Part shown: positions 36,187-45,292 of the stretch, one piece after another
Numbering within the stretch: the stretch's first letter is position 1
Layout: every line of letters begins with the position of its first letter
Assembly: GCA_049664225.1 (NCBI GenBank)
Contig: JBATEX010000006.1
Location: 53,934 to 117,933, forward strand
Length of the DNA stretch: 64,000 nucleotides
From: JAUVRX01 sp049664225
GTDB lineage: Bacteria; Acidobacteriota; Thermoanaerobaculia; Multivoradales; JAHEKO01
Direction of reading: 5' to 3'
Made by a program: the position numbers and the translations under genes
The notes under the pieces: model-generated
The model's input: the letters and a program-made list of their open reading frames with translations, nothing else
What the model was told of the DNA's origin: nothing
The model's database searches: none

Positions 36187-37377
36187 ATGACCATTGCCAG
36201 CGAGCAACCCACGAACACCAGCCTGTGCGACTTTTCACTGACTCCTGAGCAGAAGGCTGTTCGGGAGGCTGCCCGAGACTTTGCCAGGAAGGAGATCGAT
36301 CCCCTGGTCGAGGAGTTGGACGAAAACCAGACATTTCCGCTCGAGCTTTTCGCCCAGGCCGGAGAGCTTGGATTCCTAGGGGTGATCTTCCCCGAGGAGT
36401 ATGGCGGTGCGGGCCTGGGGTATGTGGACTATGTGCTGGTGATCACCGAGATTGCCAAGGTCGATCCTGCCATCGGCCTCAGTGTTGCCGCGCACAATTC
36501 TCTGTGCAGTAACCACATCTACAAGTTTGGCAGCGAGGAGCAGCGACAGCGGTGGCTGGTGCCCCTGGCGAGTGGCAAGAAGATCGGAGCTTGGAGTCTC
36601 ACCGAGCCGGACGCCGGTTCGGATGCCGCGGGGACGCGGACCCGGGCCGAACGGGTAGACGGGGGCTGGGTCCTGAACGGGTCCAAGACCTTCACCACCC
36701 ATGGTTCGGTAGGTGACTTCTGCGTGGTTATGGCCGTGACCGATCCGGATGGACCCCGCCATCACAATCTCTCGGCCTTCCTGCTGGAGAGGGGGATGAA
36801 GGGCTTCCGCCCGGGAAAGAAGGAGAACAAGCTCGGAACGAGGGCCTCGGATACGTCGGAAGTCATCATGGAGGACTGCTTCGTTTCCGACGAGCACCTT
36901 CTGGGAGAGCGGGGAGAGGGCTTCATCCAGGCTGTGAAGATCCTGGATGGAGGTCGAATATCCATCGCTGCCCTCGGGCTGGGCACGGCAATCGGTGCTT
37001 ACGAGACCGCTCTGGCCTATGCCAAGGAGCGCCGGCAGTTCGGCAAGCCCATTGCGGAGTTTCAAGCTATTCGCTTCCATCTGGCCGAGATGGCAACACG
37101 CATCGCCGCCGCTGAAGCGTTGACCATGGCTGCCGCTCTTCAGATGGACCAGGGGAAGCGAGTCACCCGGCTCGCCGCCGAGGCCAAGCTCTACTCCGGC
37201 GAAACGGCAGTTTTCTGCGCTGAGCGTGGCGTCCAGATTCACGGCGGGTACGGTTTCATCAAGGACTACCGGGCCGAGAAATTCTACCGGGACTGCAAGA
37301 TCTGCACGATTGGCGAAGGTACGAGCGAGATCCAAAGGTTGGTTATCGCCCGCCAGCTGCTGCGTGATCGTCAGTAG
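36187..37377 (+). CDS. Acyl-CoA dehydrogenase
   Basis: 396 aa from the ATG at 36187. Signatures: 'GAWSLTEPDAGSDAAG' (FAD/substrate loop), 'HGGYGFIKDYRAEKFYRDC', and 'GEGTSEIQRLVIARQLL' near the C-terminus, where the Glu is the catalytic base of short/medium-chain enzymes. It oxidises acyl-CoA to trans-2-enoyl-CoA and passes electrons to ETF. Methylmalonyl-CoA epimerase follows after 27 bases, which points to short or branched-chain acyl-CoA breakdown leading to propionyl-CoA. Confidence 0.93.
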   Translation: MTIASEQPTNTSLCDFSLTPEQKAVREAARDFARKEIDPLVEELDENQTFPLELFAQAGELGFLGVIFPEEYGGAGLGYVDYVLVITEIAKVDPAIGLSVAAHNSLCSNHIYKFGSEEQRQRWLVPLASGKKIGAWSLTEPDAGSDAAGTRTRAERVDGGWVLNGSKTFTTHGSVGDFCVVMAVTDPDGPRHHNLSAFLLERGMKGFRPGKKENKLGTRASDTSEVIMEDCFVSDEHLLGERGEGFIQAVKILDGGRISIAALGLGTAIGAYETALAYAKERRQFGKPIAEFQAIRFHLAEMATRIAAAEALTMAAALQMDQGKRVTRLAAEAKLYSGETAVFCAERGVQIHGGYGFIKDYRAEKFYRDCKICTIGEGTSEIQRLVIARQLLRDRQ

Positions 37378-37404
37378 AGCGAAATCAAACTGGCGGGCTG
37401 ATTC

Positions 37405-37818
37405 ATGATCGAAGGCATCGAGCACATAGGCATCGCGGTGCGGTCGATCGACGAGGCCCGGGTCTTCTACGAAGCTCTGGGCCTGAAGGTCGAGGCCGTC
37501 GAAGAAGTGCCCCACGAGGGCGTCCGTGTGGCGCTCATCCCCTGCGGTGCCGCCCGCATCGAGTTGCTCGAGTCCACGAGTGATGAGTCGCCGGTCGGCA
37601 GGTTCCTGGCAAAACGAGGCCCCGGGTTACACCATTTGTGTCTGGCGACCGACGACGTGAAGGCGGATGATGCCGCCTTGCGAAAGGCCGGTCTCCGAAT
37701 CCTGAGGCCTGAGCCGACAAAGGGAGCCAGTGGCTGCTGGGTGCAGTTCGTACACCCAGAGAGCACCGGAGGGGTTCTTCTGGAGCTCTCGCAGCAATCC
37801 GCCGACAAATCTGAGTGA
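37405..37818 (+). CDS. mce: Methylmalonyl-CoA epimerase
   Basis: 137 aa, standard size. VOC fold with both metal-ligand blocks: 'GIEHIGIAVRSIDEA' (His), 'RIELLES' (Glu), 'GPGLHHLCLATDDV' (His) and a C-terminal 'GGVLLELSQ' (Glu). It interconverts (S)- and (R)-methylmalonyl-CoA between propionyl-CoA carboxylase and the B12-dependent mutase. Follows an acyl-CoA dehydrogenase gene. Confidence 0.92.
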   Translation: MIEGIEHIGIAVRSIDEARVFYEALGLKVEAVEEVPHEGVRVALIPCGAARIELLESTSDESPVGRFLAKRGPGLHHLCLATDDVKADDAALRKAGLRILRPEPTKGASGCWVQFVHPESTGGVLLELSQQSADKSE

Positions 37819-37843
37819 AACTCTCGACTGGGACGAACAAGCC

Positions 37844-38176
37844 ATGTTGAAACAGGACACCATCGTCATCGTCCATCTGGTGAACCCGACCGAGAAATTC
37901 TGGGGAGTACTCCAGGACCTGGATTCGAGCGGCCTGGTGCTGCGGGGCTTGAGCGTGACGAGCTTCGACGATTGGATGTTCCAGGTGGCTCGCAACGAGC
38001 ACCAGGCGTTGGGTCTGTCCACCATGTTCGTGCCACTCTTCCGAGTCGAGCGGATCTTCCTGGACGAGCAGATCGGTGAGGTCGAGAGCTACCGCCAGCG
38101 CTTCCAAGCCCAAGTGGGTGAGCCCGTGGAGCGCTTCATTGGGATCCTGGAGCCCGAGACCGAGATCCCCTCGTAG
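37844..38176 (+). CDS. Hypothetical protein, possibly Sm-like fold
   Basis: 110 aa from the ATG at 37844, 25 bases after the mce stop, so probably co-transcribed. The first half 'DTIVIVHLVNPTEKFWGVLQ' then 'DLDSSGLVLRGLSV' has the strand pattern of Sm/LSm-like barrels (V-x-V-x-L ... G-x-L-x-x-x-D ... G-x-x-L), which is only a visual impression. The second half is charged and helical. Family not recognised. The frame is in a different phase from mce and has normal codon use. Confidence 0.55.
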   Translation: MLKQDTIVIVHLVNPTEKFWGVLQDLDSSGLVLRGLSVTSFDDWMFQVARNEHQALGLSTMFVPLFRVERIFLDEQIGEVESYRQRFQAQVGEPVERFIGILEPETEIPS

Positions 38177-38679
38177 GCATCCCGCCTGCGCTGCATTGCC
38201 AGTATCGGCAGGAGGTCCGTCCGGGTGGTTCGCAGGCGGACGGCGTAGGCTTTGTAGGGGACCCCCTTGCGGGCTCCCGCGGGAGGGGTCACGCTCCTCC
38301 CCCACATTCGGGCAGGCCACCACCTCGTCACCTCTTCGCGGCGGATCTCCAGTGCTCTTCGATGGCTCTTGCGCTGCGCTGACGAGGCACCCCACAGTCG
38401 AGCCACCCGAACGAACCTCGGGCACCAGTGACGGCAATAGGGGCCTAGGGGCGTAAGGGCATAGGGGCCCAGGGGGTTGGAGGATAGCCCCCTGGGGTCC
38501 TGCCCCCCCGGGCCGACCTCACACCATCGCGGTCATCTGTCGAGGTCCCATGACCACAGAGCCCCAAGGATCGGCCGGAGCAAGCGACGGGCGCCTCAAC
38601 CCCCAAGTCCTCGAGGACCGGCCGGACAGAGTCCGGACTCCTCAACCCCTACGCCCAGCGCCCACAGAGTGGGCGCTGG
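38177..38679. repeat. Intergenic repeat region 5 (C element, 8-bp tract, A units)
   Basis: A C-type element spans about 38211-38420 with imperfect ends GGAGGTCCGTCCGGGTGG and CCACCCGAACGAACCTC. A TAGGGGC-type tract (38430-38467), a short B hairpin CCCAGGGGG / CCCCCTGGG (38468-38496), and two minus-oriented A units (38561-38650) follow. The last 25 bases carry a terminator-like hairpin. Confidence 0.78.
38655..38679 (-). terminator. Terminator-like hairpin behind the 38680 gene
   Basis: Stem CCAGCGCCCAC / GTGGGCGCTGG of 11 bp with a three-base loop, directly after the minus-strand stop codon. No T-run follows, so it may stabilise the mRNA end rather than terminate. Confidence 0.45.
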
Positions 38680-39465
38680 CTAGAACTGCACGGGTTGGAT
38701 GAAGAATTCGGAAGTGTCCATCTCTTTGTCGGCGAGCGCCACCGCCACTTCCCGCGTGATGTGGAACTGGCCCGCCCGATCCCGATCCGAAGTGAACATG
38801 AGAATTTCGAGGCTCTGGATCCGGTCCGGGAATCGATTGATCAGATGGAGCAGGGTGTCTGCGGTCGCATCCAGAGTGCGAAATACCGCCGCTTCGGAGT
38901 TTGTCGTGATCTCCAGGAAGGCCCGGGTGCCGTCGCTGCCCTCGTACATCTGGACGCTCTCCACGCCAAGAGTGCGCAGAAAACGAGTAGCCTCGGCGGA
39001 AATCTCCATCTCGGAGAAGGGTGCCCGTGGGAAAGTGGTCAGGTCTACCGTGCCCGTCTCGTTGCGTGGTTGCGAGACGTCGGGTGCAGAGGCCGTCTGT
39101 CGTCGGGACTGCGGCCGGGTCAAGGCACCCGACTCAGGCTTCGAAGCGACGTCGGTGAGGCGCTGTGCCTTCTCCTGGGTCGGTTTGATCTGAGCCTCGA
39201 CGAGCTGACCATCTTCCAGGACGAGGGCGGTGCCGTAGTCACCCAGGTTGGCTTGCTCGGTGCGGGTGATGTCGATCTCGGAAGCCTCGATGAAGGTCCT
39301 TGTTCCATTCTGCAGAACGATGATGGCCTTGCCATCCTCGAGGCGGTGTTTCTCTTTGGCGATCAGGCGCGAGCCGTCCTTGAGATAGATCGTGTAAGCG
39401 CCGGCTGGAATCGCCATGATGGCGATCATCAGTATGCTGAGCAGAATCGTGAACCGTCGATGCAT
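38680..39465 (-). CDS. Exported protein, unknown function
   Basis: 261 aa from the ATG at 39465, chosen because it opens a clear signal peptide (MHRRFTILLSILMIAIMAIP, cleavage near AGA-Y). The first mature part, 'YTIYLKDGSRLIAKEKHRL' to 'EASEIDITRTEQAN', looks like a small beta domain with an 'LKDG' motif common in acidobacterial envelope proteins (an impression). A Pro/Ser/Arg-rich linker (about 120-150) leads to a mixed domain (160-261). No family named. The frame extends upstream but that part lacks protein-like character. Confidence 0.6.
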   Translation of the reverse strand: MHRRFTILLSILMIAIMAIPAGAYTIYLKDGSRLIAKEKHRLEDGKAIIVLQNGTRTFIEASEIDITRTEQANLGDYGTALVLEDGQLVEAQIKPTQEKAQRLTDVASKPESGALTRPQSRRQTASAPDVSQPRNETGTVDLTTFPRAPFSEMEISAEATRFLRTLGVESVQMYEGSDGTRAFLEITTNSEAAVFRTLDATADTLLHLINRFPDRIQSLEILMFTSDRDRAGQFHITREVAVALADKEMDTSEFFIQPVQF

Positions 39466-39650
39466 GGTTTCTTTCGCGGGCCGCTTTGTCGGCGCGCTCT
39501 CCTTGGCCTTGTCTATTCTCTGACAACATTCCTCGATTCGATGGCGGAATTCTCCACCAACTCGGGTGTCTTTGGCTCTGCTATGATAGCGCGTCCCTGG
39601 CCCTGTCGCGAAACCAACGGAGCTCGGAAACCTCTCCAGAGAGACAACCA

Positions 39651-40691
39651 ATGCTTGTAGTCATGCGCATGGATGCTTCGTCCGATGAGATCGAAGGGGT
39701 GGTTCATCGGGTCGAATCCAAGGGTCTCAAAGCGAATCCCATCGCTGGTGCACAGCGGACCGCCGTCGGCATCACAGGCAACATCGGGGTCGTCGAGCCG
39801 GGTCTGTTCGAGTCCATGCCAGGGGTGCTCGAGGTCATTCAGGTCAGCCACCCTTACAAGCTGGTGTCGCGGGAGTTCAGGGCGGAGAATACGGTTCTCG
39901 ATATTGGCGGAGTGAAGATCGGCGGTCGTGACCTGCTGATCATCGCTGGTCCCTGCTCTGTTGAAAGCTACGAGCAGACGCTCCGCATCGCCCAGTCCAT
40001 CAAGGCTTCCGGAGGACACCTCTTGCGCGGTGGTGCTTTCAAGCCGCGCACGAGCCCTTACAGCTTCCAAGGTCTAGGGCTAGAGGGGTTGAAGATTCTG
40101 GCGCGAGTACGCGAGGCCACGGGCCTACCCGTGGTTTCCGAGGCTCTGGATATCGATGTTCTCGATGATGTTGCCGAGTACGCTGATATCGTGCAGATCG
40201 GGGCTCGCAACATGCAGAACTACACGCTCCTCCGGCGAGCCGGACAGTGCGGGCGACCGGTCCTGCTGAAGCGGGGAATGAACGCCACCGTGACAGAGTT
40301 GCTGCTGGCCGCCGAGTACATCCTGGATCAGGGTAACGACCAGGTCATCCTGTGCGAGAGGGGCATCCGGACGTTTACGGATCACACCCGTAACACCCTG
40401 GATGTCGCCGCCATTCCGGCCGTCAAGCGAATCAGCCACCTACCCATCATCGCCGACCCGAGCCATGCCGCTGGTCAGCGTGACAAGGTCATTCCCCTGG
40501 CGCGAGCTTCCGTCGCAGTGGGGGCCGATGGCCTGATGGTCGAGGTTCACGACCAGCCGGACGAAGCTCTTTCCGACGGCAACCAGGCTCTCCTGCCCGA
40601 TCAATTCAGCGAGCTCATGGAGGAGATTCGTCTTTTGGCTTCGGTACTGGATCGCCAGATTCCGAGCCAGGCGAGTCAACACCCGCGTTGA
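39651..40691 (+). CDS. aroF: 3-deoxy-7-phosphoheptulonate synthase (DAHP synthase, type I-beta)
   Basis: 346 aa. N-terminal ferredoxin-like regulatory domain (1-70, 'MLVVMRMDASSDEIEGVV'), then the KDO8P/DAHP barrel: AGPCSVES, KPRTSPYSFQG, 'VVSEALDID', 'QIGARNMQN', 'KRGMNAT' and DPSHAAG. It condenses PEP and erythrose 4-phosphate in the first step of the shikimate pathway. The N-terminal domain in related enzymes carries feedback control. The stop overlaps the carA TTG start by three bases. Confidence 0.95.
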   Translation: MLVVMRMDASSDEIEGVVHRVESKGLKANPIAGAQRTAVGITGNIGVVEPGLFESMPGVLEVIQVSHPYKLVSREFRAENTVLDIGGVKIGGRDLLIIAGPCSVESYEQTLRIAQSIKASGGHLLRGGAFKPRTSPYSFQGLGLEGLKILARVREATGLPVVSEALDIDVLDDVAEYADIVQIGARNMQNYTLLRRAGQCGRPVLLKRGMNATVTELLLAAEYILDQGNDQVILCERGIRTFTDHTRNTLDVAAIPAVKRISHLPIIADPSHAAGQRDKVIPLARASVAVGADGLMVEVHDQPDEALSDGNQALLPDQFSELMEEIRLLASVLDRQIPSQASQHPR

Positions 40692-41791
40692 AGCCCTCGA
40701 GCAGCGCCCTTCTGGTTCTCGAAGACGGTTCGGTCTTCGAAGGACGGGCGGTCGGGGTAGGTACGAGCTTCGGTGAGGTGGTGTTCAACACCTCCATGAC
40801 CGGGTATCAGGAGATTCTCACTGACCCTTCCTACCGGGGGCAGATCGTCGTCATGACCCTGCCGCACATCGGCAACTACGGTGTTCACAGCTCGGTGGCC
40901 GAATCGGCCCAGCCCTGGGTGGAGGGGTTCGTGGCCCGCCAGTTCACCGCCCGGCCCTCCAGCCACGGTAGTGAGGAGGGGCTGGTCTCCTATCTCAGAC
41001 GCCATCGCCTGCCGGCCATCGATGGGGTCGATACCAGAGCCATTGTTCGCCGAGTTCGGGAACGGGGCGCACTGCGTGGTGTTTTGACCTCGGAGCGCTC
41101 GGAAGTGGAACCCCTCGTCGCCGAGCTGAGGGAGTTCCCGCTGATGGCCGGTCGGGCGCTGGTGGACGAGGTAACCTGCAGCGAGAGGTTCGAGCTGGCG
41201 CCCGAAGACAGCGAGCCCGATTTCCATTTGGCGGTCTATGATTTCGGAGTCAAGAGCAACATCTTGAGATCGCTTGTTCGACGGGGAGCGCGGGTCACCG
41301 TGCTGCCGGCACGGACGCCCTGGCAGCAATGCCTCGACCTGGGAGTCGATGGCGTGCTGCTGTCCAACGGTCCGGGTGATCCCGAGCCGCTCGAAGAAGT
41401 GATCGAGAATGTGCGCAACTTGGTTTCTTCCGGGGTGCCGCTTTTCGGGATCTGCCTCGGTCACCAGCTCCTGGGTCTGGCGTTAGGGGGACAGACCTTC
41501 AAGCTCAAGTTCGGCCACCACGGAGGCAATCAACCGGTCAAGAACCTGGCGACCGGCCGCGTCCTGATTACGAGCCAGAACCACGGCTTCGCGGTTGATC
41601 CCGAATCTCTGCCTGGCAACTGTCGCGTCAGTCAGGTCAATCTGAACGACGGTACGGTCGAAGCCTTCGCGGTCGAGAATCGGCCGGTGCTCTCGGCCCA
41701 ATATCATCCCGAGGCCGCTCCGGGGCCCCACGATGCAGCAGAGCTCTTCGACAGCTTCCTGGAATCGGTAGTCGAGAGAGTGGCGCAATAG
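40688..41791 (+). CDS. carA: Carbamoyl-phosphate synthase small subunit
   Basis: 367 aa from a TTG that overlaps the aroF stop. N-terminal CPSase domain ('FNTSMTGYQEILTDPSY', 'RQFTARPSS', 'IDGVDTRA') and C-terminal class I glutaminase with nucleophile C256 in GICLGHQLL and the His-Glu pair in QYHPEAAPG. It supplies ammonia from glutamine to CarB for arginine and pyrimidine synthesis. carB is not in the window. Three bases separate it from the LolC-like gene. Confidence 0.96.
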   Translation: MKPSSSALLVLEDGSVFEGRAVGVGTSFGEVVFNTSMTGYQEILTDPSYRGQIVVMTLPHIGNYGVHSSVAESAQPWVEGFVARQFTARPSSHGSEEGLVSYLRRHRLPAIDGVDTRAIVRRVRERGALRGVLTSERSEVEPLVAELREFPLMAGRALVDEVTCSERFELAPEDSEPDFHLAVYDFGVKSNILRSLVRRGARVTVLPARTPWQQCLDLGVDGVLLSNGPGDPEPLEEVIENVRNLVSSGVPLFGICLGHQLLGLALGGQTFKLKFGHHGGNQPVKNLATGRVLITSQNHGFAVDPESLPGNCRVSQVNLNDGTVEAFAVENRPVLSAQYHPEAAPGPHDAAELFDSFLESVVERVAQ

Positions 41792-41793
41792 CG

Positions 41794-43050
41794 GTGGGCC
41801 AGACAGGTCGAACTTCAGTCTCGCTGCTGTGGTCGATTGCGTGGCGATTCCTGCGCGGAAGACAGAGCCAGCTACTGAACGGAACGGCTCGCGCGGCCCT
41901 GATCGCAACCTTGCTGGGTGTGACGGCCATGGTCATCGCCATGGCGCTGATGACCGGTTACAGAGAGGACCTCCGCCGAAAGCTGGTGCGCGGCAATGCT
42001 GCCATCATCGCCTACCCGATGTTCGGATCTGATGCGACGCTGGAGGAAGACGATCGGATGGCTCTGGCCGCCCTGCCAGGCGTCACCGACGTGCGAACAG
42101 TGGTGTACGGCCAGGGCGCTTTGGTGGGTGGCCGTGCGCTCGACGGTCTGGAGGTCACTCTGCGAGGTGTCGATCAATCCACGACGCTGCTAGATCTCGG
42201 TGTCGTCGAATTTGTTTCAGACTTCAGTGACGGCGAGAGTCTGCTCCGCGATGGGCGGTTGGGGGTTGTGCTCGGCAGCGAGCTGGCGAAGAGGTTGGCC
42301 GCAGAGCCCGGGGAGACCCTCCGCCTGATGGTGCTCGGCCTCCACCAGGGCCAACCGCGCTTTCGCTACCGAAGTGTGGAGCTGGCCGGCACTTTCACCA
42401 CCGGATTCTCGGAGTTCGATCAGGCCTGGGTGGTGACCGACCGCGACGAGCTGACTCGACTGGCGGGCGGTGAGGCCGGATCTTCGCTGGTCGAGATCGC
42501 ATTGGAGGACCCGGATCGGGCCGATGTGGTCGCGAACGAGGTCAGGGCTGTTCTGGAGTCGGAGTATCTCGTGACCCACTGGCGGGACCTGAACCGGGAG
42601 CTGTTCACGGCTCTCAAGGTGCAGCAGATCGCTCTGTTCTTCGTGCTCGGGCTGATTGTCCTGGTCTCCACCTTCAATGTCGCGTCCAGCCTGGTTGTCC
42701 TGGTGCGCGAGAAGATGCGGGATATTGGTTCGCTGGCGGCGATCGGCCTGTCTCCAGGGGATCTGCGCTCGGTGTTCTTGCTCTACGGCCTGGGCTTGGG
42801 AGCCGTGGGTACACTGGCTGGGATCGGCCTCGGCGCCTCGGCGTCCTGGGTACTGACGCATTTCGAGTTGATCCGGTTCGAGCCGGAGCTGGCAGCCATC
42901 TACTTCATCAGCTCGGTGCCATTCCGAATCGAGCTGCAGGACATTCTGGCGGTGGCTCTCTTCTCCCTGACGGTCACGGTCGTGGCCTGCTGGGTCCCCG
43001 CCCGCCGCGCCGCCACGATCCTTCCAGCTACCGCCCTCCGCTACGAGTAG
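41794..43050 (+). CDS. ABC transporter permease, LolC/LolE family
   Basis: 418 aa from a GTG three bases after the carA stop. 'WSIAWRFLRGRQSQLLNGTA' then TM1, a periplasmic MacB_PCD domain of about 200 residues, and three C-terminal helices with 'STFNVASSLVVLVREKMRDI' and 'PARRAATILPATALRYE', the LolC/E signature ending. These permeases extract lipoproteins from the inner membrane with LolD. Neither a lolD gene nor a second permease is adjacent. Confidence 0.88.
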   Translation: MGQTGRTSVSLLWSIAWRFLRGRQSQLLNGTARAALIATLLGVTAMVIAMALMTGYREDLRRKLVRGNAAIIAYPMFGSDATLEEDDRMALAALPGVTDVRTVVYGQGALVGGRALDGLEVTLRGVDQSTTLLDLGVVEFVSDFSDGESLLRDGRLGVVLGSELAKRLAAEPGETLRLMVLGLHQGQPRFRYRSVELAGTFTTGFSEFDQAWVVTDRDELTRLAGGEAGSSLVEIALEDPDRADVVANEVRAVLESEYLVTHWRDLNRELFTALKVQQIALFFVLGLIVLVSTFNVASSLVVLVREKMRDIGSLAAIGLSPGDLRSVFLLYGLGLGAVGTLAGIGLGASASWVLTHFELIRFEPELAAIYFISSVPFRIELQDILAVALFSLTVTVVACWVPARRAATILPATALRYE

Positions 43051-43198
43051 GGCGGAGGGGTTGAGGTGTCCGAACTCTGTCCGGCCGGTCTTTGAGGGCT
43101 TGGGGCCTGGGTCCTGAACTGATATCCGTCTACTTGCTGAGGTCCGGCCGGATGGTCCGCAGGTTCCTGATTCCAGGCTGGATGACCGTAGTCTGTAG

Positions 43199-43277
43199 GG
43201 GGTCCGACGCGGGGCCCCCAGGGGGCTATCCTCCCATCCACAGCAACCAACCCCCTGGAGGTCCCCACGCCGAACCC
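43199..43277. repeat. B element, imperfect inverted repeat
   Basis: Starts GGGGTCCGACGCGGGGCCCC and ends GGTCCCCACGCCGAACCC; the loop holds CTATCCTCCCATCCACAGC. It is the reverse orientation of the copy at 17211. Confidence 0.8.
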
Positions 43278-43351
43278 TCACTGAGCGGAGAGACCCTGCA
43301 CCTCTGAGATCTTGGAGATCGGCCGCTGAGCCCCTATTGCCTCCTATGGTG

Positions 43352-43521
43352 CTAGAGGTTCGTCCGGGTGGTTCGACAGGGGGCGCCGAGTCGAGCGCAG
43401 CGCAAGAGCCTTGATAGGGCACAGGAGACCGGGCGCGATGACGAGACGAGGTGGCGGCCAGCCCGTCGCAGTCTGAGTAGCCGCCGCCGTCCCCCGGCGG
43501 GCCACCCGGACGAACCTCTAG
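43352..43521. mobile_element. C element: MITE-like, 170 bp, perfect 20-bp terminal inverted repeats
   Basis: Ends are CTAGAGGTTCGTCCGGGTGG (43352-43371) and its exact reverse complement (43502-43521). Nothing inside encodes a protein. The interior (about 43372-43500) is closely matched by the copy at 57125-57290 and, inverted in part, by those near 35536 and 38211. Its size, ends and intergenic position resemble a MITE or REP-type element mobilised in trans. No target-site duplication is obvious beyond CTAG at the tips. Confidence 0.75.
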
Positions 43522-43561
43522 ATCACCAATTCCCAAGTTGGGGGAGTGTAGGATTCCTCGT

Positions 43562-45292
43562 GTGACGGATCAGCGGGACTGGATCGGGGCGCAGGGCGAT
43601 CTTGGTGGTCAAGAGACCAAGTGGTTGCGCTTTCTTCCGTTGCTGGCGGTGCTGGTGGCAACGGGCCCCTTGCTGTTGTGGGGCTTCCCAGCAGGGCACG
43701 ACTGGGGATGGGAGCTCGTGCGGATCGTGGAGTACAAGGAGGCCTTCGCCAGCGGCCAGTTCTTGCCCTTCTGGGCTGTCGATCTCTACAACGGTTGGGG
43801 TTCGCCGATCTTCCTTTTCTACGCTCCGCTGTTCTCGGCCCTGGCCAGTGCAGGAGTTGCTCTCTTCGGCTCTCTCCTGGCGGGACCCACGGTGACCCTG
43901 ATCGTTCTGACCATGACCTCCGCCTTTCTGGTCACGCGAATGATGGGTGCACTGCCTCGGGACAACGGCACTGATTCCAATGCAGCAGGGCGAGTAGCAG
44001 CCTACGTTTACGTCCTTCAGCCATATCTGCTGGCAGATCTGCTGATCCGAAACGCGAATGCCGAGTACGTCGCTCTGTGCTTGCTCCCTCTGGTGTTCTA
44101 CGGGGTGTTTCGGCTACGTGACCGACCTGGGTCGGGAGCGCTGCTCCTGGCAGCGGGCCTGGGTCTCGGCATTCTGGCTCACAATCTGACCGCACTGATC
44201 GCCATGGGACTGGCGGTCCTTTTGACGGTCGTCCTGTATCTGCCTGGTCGATCGCGGCGCCAACTCTTCTTTGCGGGCGGCGGTATGAGCCTGGGTCTCT
44301 TGCTCGCCGCCTGGTTCTGGGTTCCTGCCCTGACGCTGACGAACCTCGTGCGGCCAGGGCTGTTGGTCGAAGGGCGGTACGACTTCCACCAGAACTTTGT
44401 CGAGTTCACCAGCATGTGGGGCTTCGGTGACTACTTCTCGGCCGGCCTGCTGAGCCCCCTGATTCTCATAGTCGCCCTGACCCTGGCGACTTCTTCCCGC
44501 CTGAGGTTGAGTGTCTGGAACCGGCGCCTCTACTGGTGCCTTCTCGGCTGCTCCCTTCTGACGGTGATGCTCCAGATGGCGATCAGTCGGCCGGTCTGGG
44601 AGTTGACCCCTTTGCTGCCTCTGTTTCAGTTCCCATGGCGATTGATGGGTCCCTTCGCGTTGCTCACCGCGACTCTGGCGGGGCTTGTCTTTCTCGGCCT
44701 CACGGGGGGATTGAGGCGCAGAAGCGTCGTCTTGCTCGAGCTCGTGGTGTTCGCCTTGTGCGTCACGAACGCGCTGCCTCAGCTAGCTCGAGTCAGGTCG
44801 TTCTCGCCGGAGGGTAGGGCTTCGATCGAGCAAGGCATGACCAGCGAAACGATCGGTAGGGGGCGACAGACTGCGACCGGAGTGAACGAGTACCTGCCGG
44901 CTGGGGCCGACTTTACGGCCTGGAAGGAGACGCCGCCAGGATCGCTTCTGGTGAGTCCACCCCCAGGCTTGGAGCTGCTCGCAACCGAAGAATCGGGCAC
45001 CCGTCTTCGGCTCTACCTGGAGGCGACCGGCGAAATGCGGATACGCCTGGCGCGCTGGTACTTCCCGGGATGGCGAGCGAGCGTAGATGGTGAGCCGGTA
45101 GCGGTGGAGCCTGGCCCGATGGGGGAGGTCACGATCGAGGTTCCCAAGGGCCGGAGTAACCTGGAAGTCAACCTCGAGCCACCCCTGTTGCGTCGTGCAG
45201 GCGTCTGGGTCAGCGCCATGGCCGTGGTACTGTTCCTGCTCGCTCTCGGGGCGCATTCCCTGCCATGGTTCGAACCTCCTACCTCCTCGTAG
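43562..45292 (+). CDS. Membrane protein, GT-C/6-pyruvoyl-tetrahydropterin synthase-related family
   Basis: 576 aa from a GTG at 43562 (AGGA six bases upstream); a TTG at 43538 extends the frame. About 12 hydrophobic segments, an early periplasmic loop 'GHDWGWELVRIVEYKEAFASG' and 'WAVDLYNGWGSPIFLFYAP' with acidic residues as in GT-C glycosyltransferases, 'RNANAEYVALCLLPLV', and a C-terminal soluble domain ('RLARWYFPGWRASVDG') found in YfhO-like and PTPS-related membrane proteins. Probably a lipid-linked sugar transferase or relative. The DUF3108 gene starts 28 bases before its end. Confidence 0.72.
   Translation: MTDQRDWIGAQGDLGGQETKWLRFLPLLAVLVATGPLLLWGFPAGHDWGWELVRIVEYKEAFASGQFLPFWAVDLYNGWGSPIFLFYAPLFSALASAGVALFGSLLAGPTVTLIVLTMTSAFLVTRMMGALPRDNGTDSNAAGRVAAYVYVLQPYLLADLLIRNANAEYVALCLLPLVFYGVFRLRDRPGSGALLLAAGLGLGILAHNLTALIAMGLAVLLTVVLYLPGRSRRQLFFAGGGMSLGLLLAAWFWVPALTLTNLVRPGLLVEGRYDFHQNFVEFTSMWGFGDYFSAGLLSPLILIVALTLATSSRLRLSVWNRRLYWCLLGCSLLTVMLQMAISRPVWELTPLLPLFQFPWRLMGPFALLTATLAGLVFLGLTGGLRRRSVVLLELVVFALCVTNALPQLARVRSFSPEGRASIEQGMTSETIGRGRQTATGVNEYLPAGADFTAWKETPPGSLLVSPPPGLELLATEESGTRLRLYLEATGEMRIRLARWYFPGWRASVDGEPVAVEPGPMGEVTIEVPKGRSNLEVNLEPPLLRRAGVWVSAMAVVLFLLALGAHSLPWFEPPTSS

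Larger units (their letters stand above)
43051..43561. repeat. Intergenic repeat region 6
   Basis: A plus-oriented A unit (43057-43103) follows the stop. A 'GGTCCGGCCGGATGGTCCGC' C-type end (43141) runs into a B element (43199-43277). After 'GAGCCCCTATTGCC' comes the complete C element at 43352-43521. The last 40 bases carry the ribosome site of the next gene. Confidence 0.8.
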
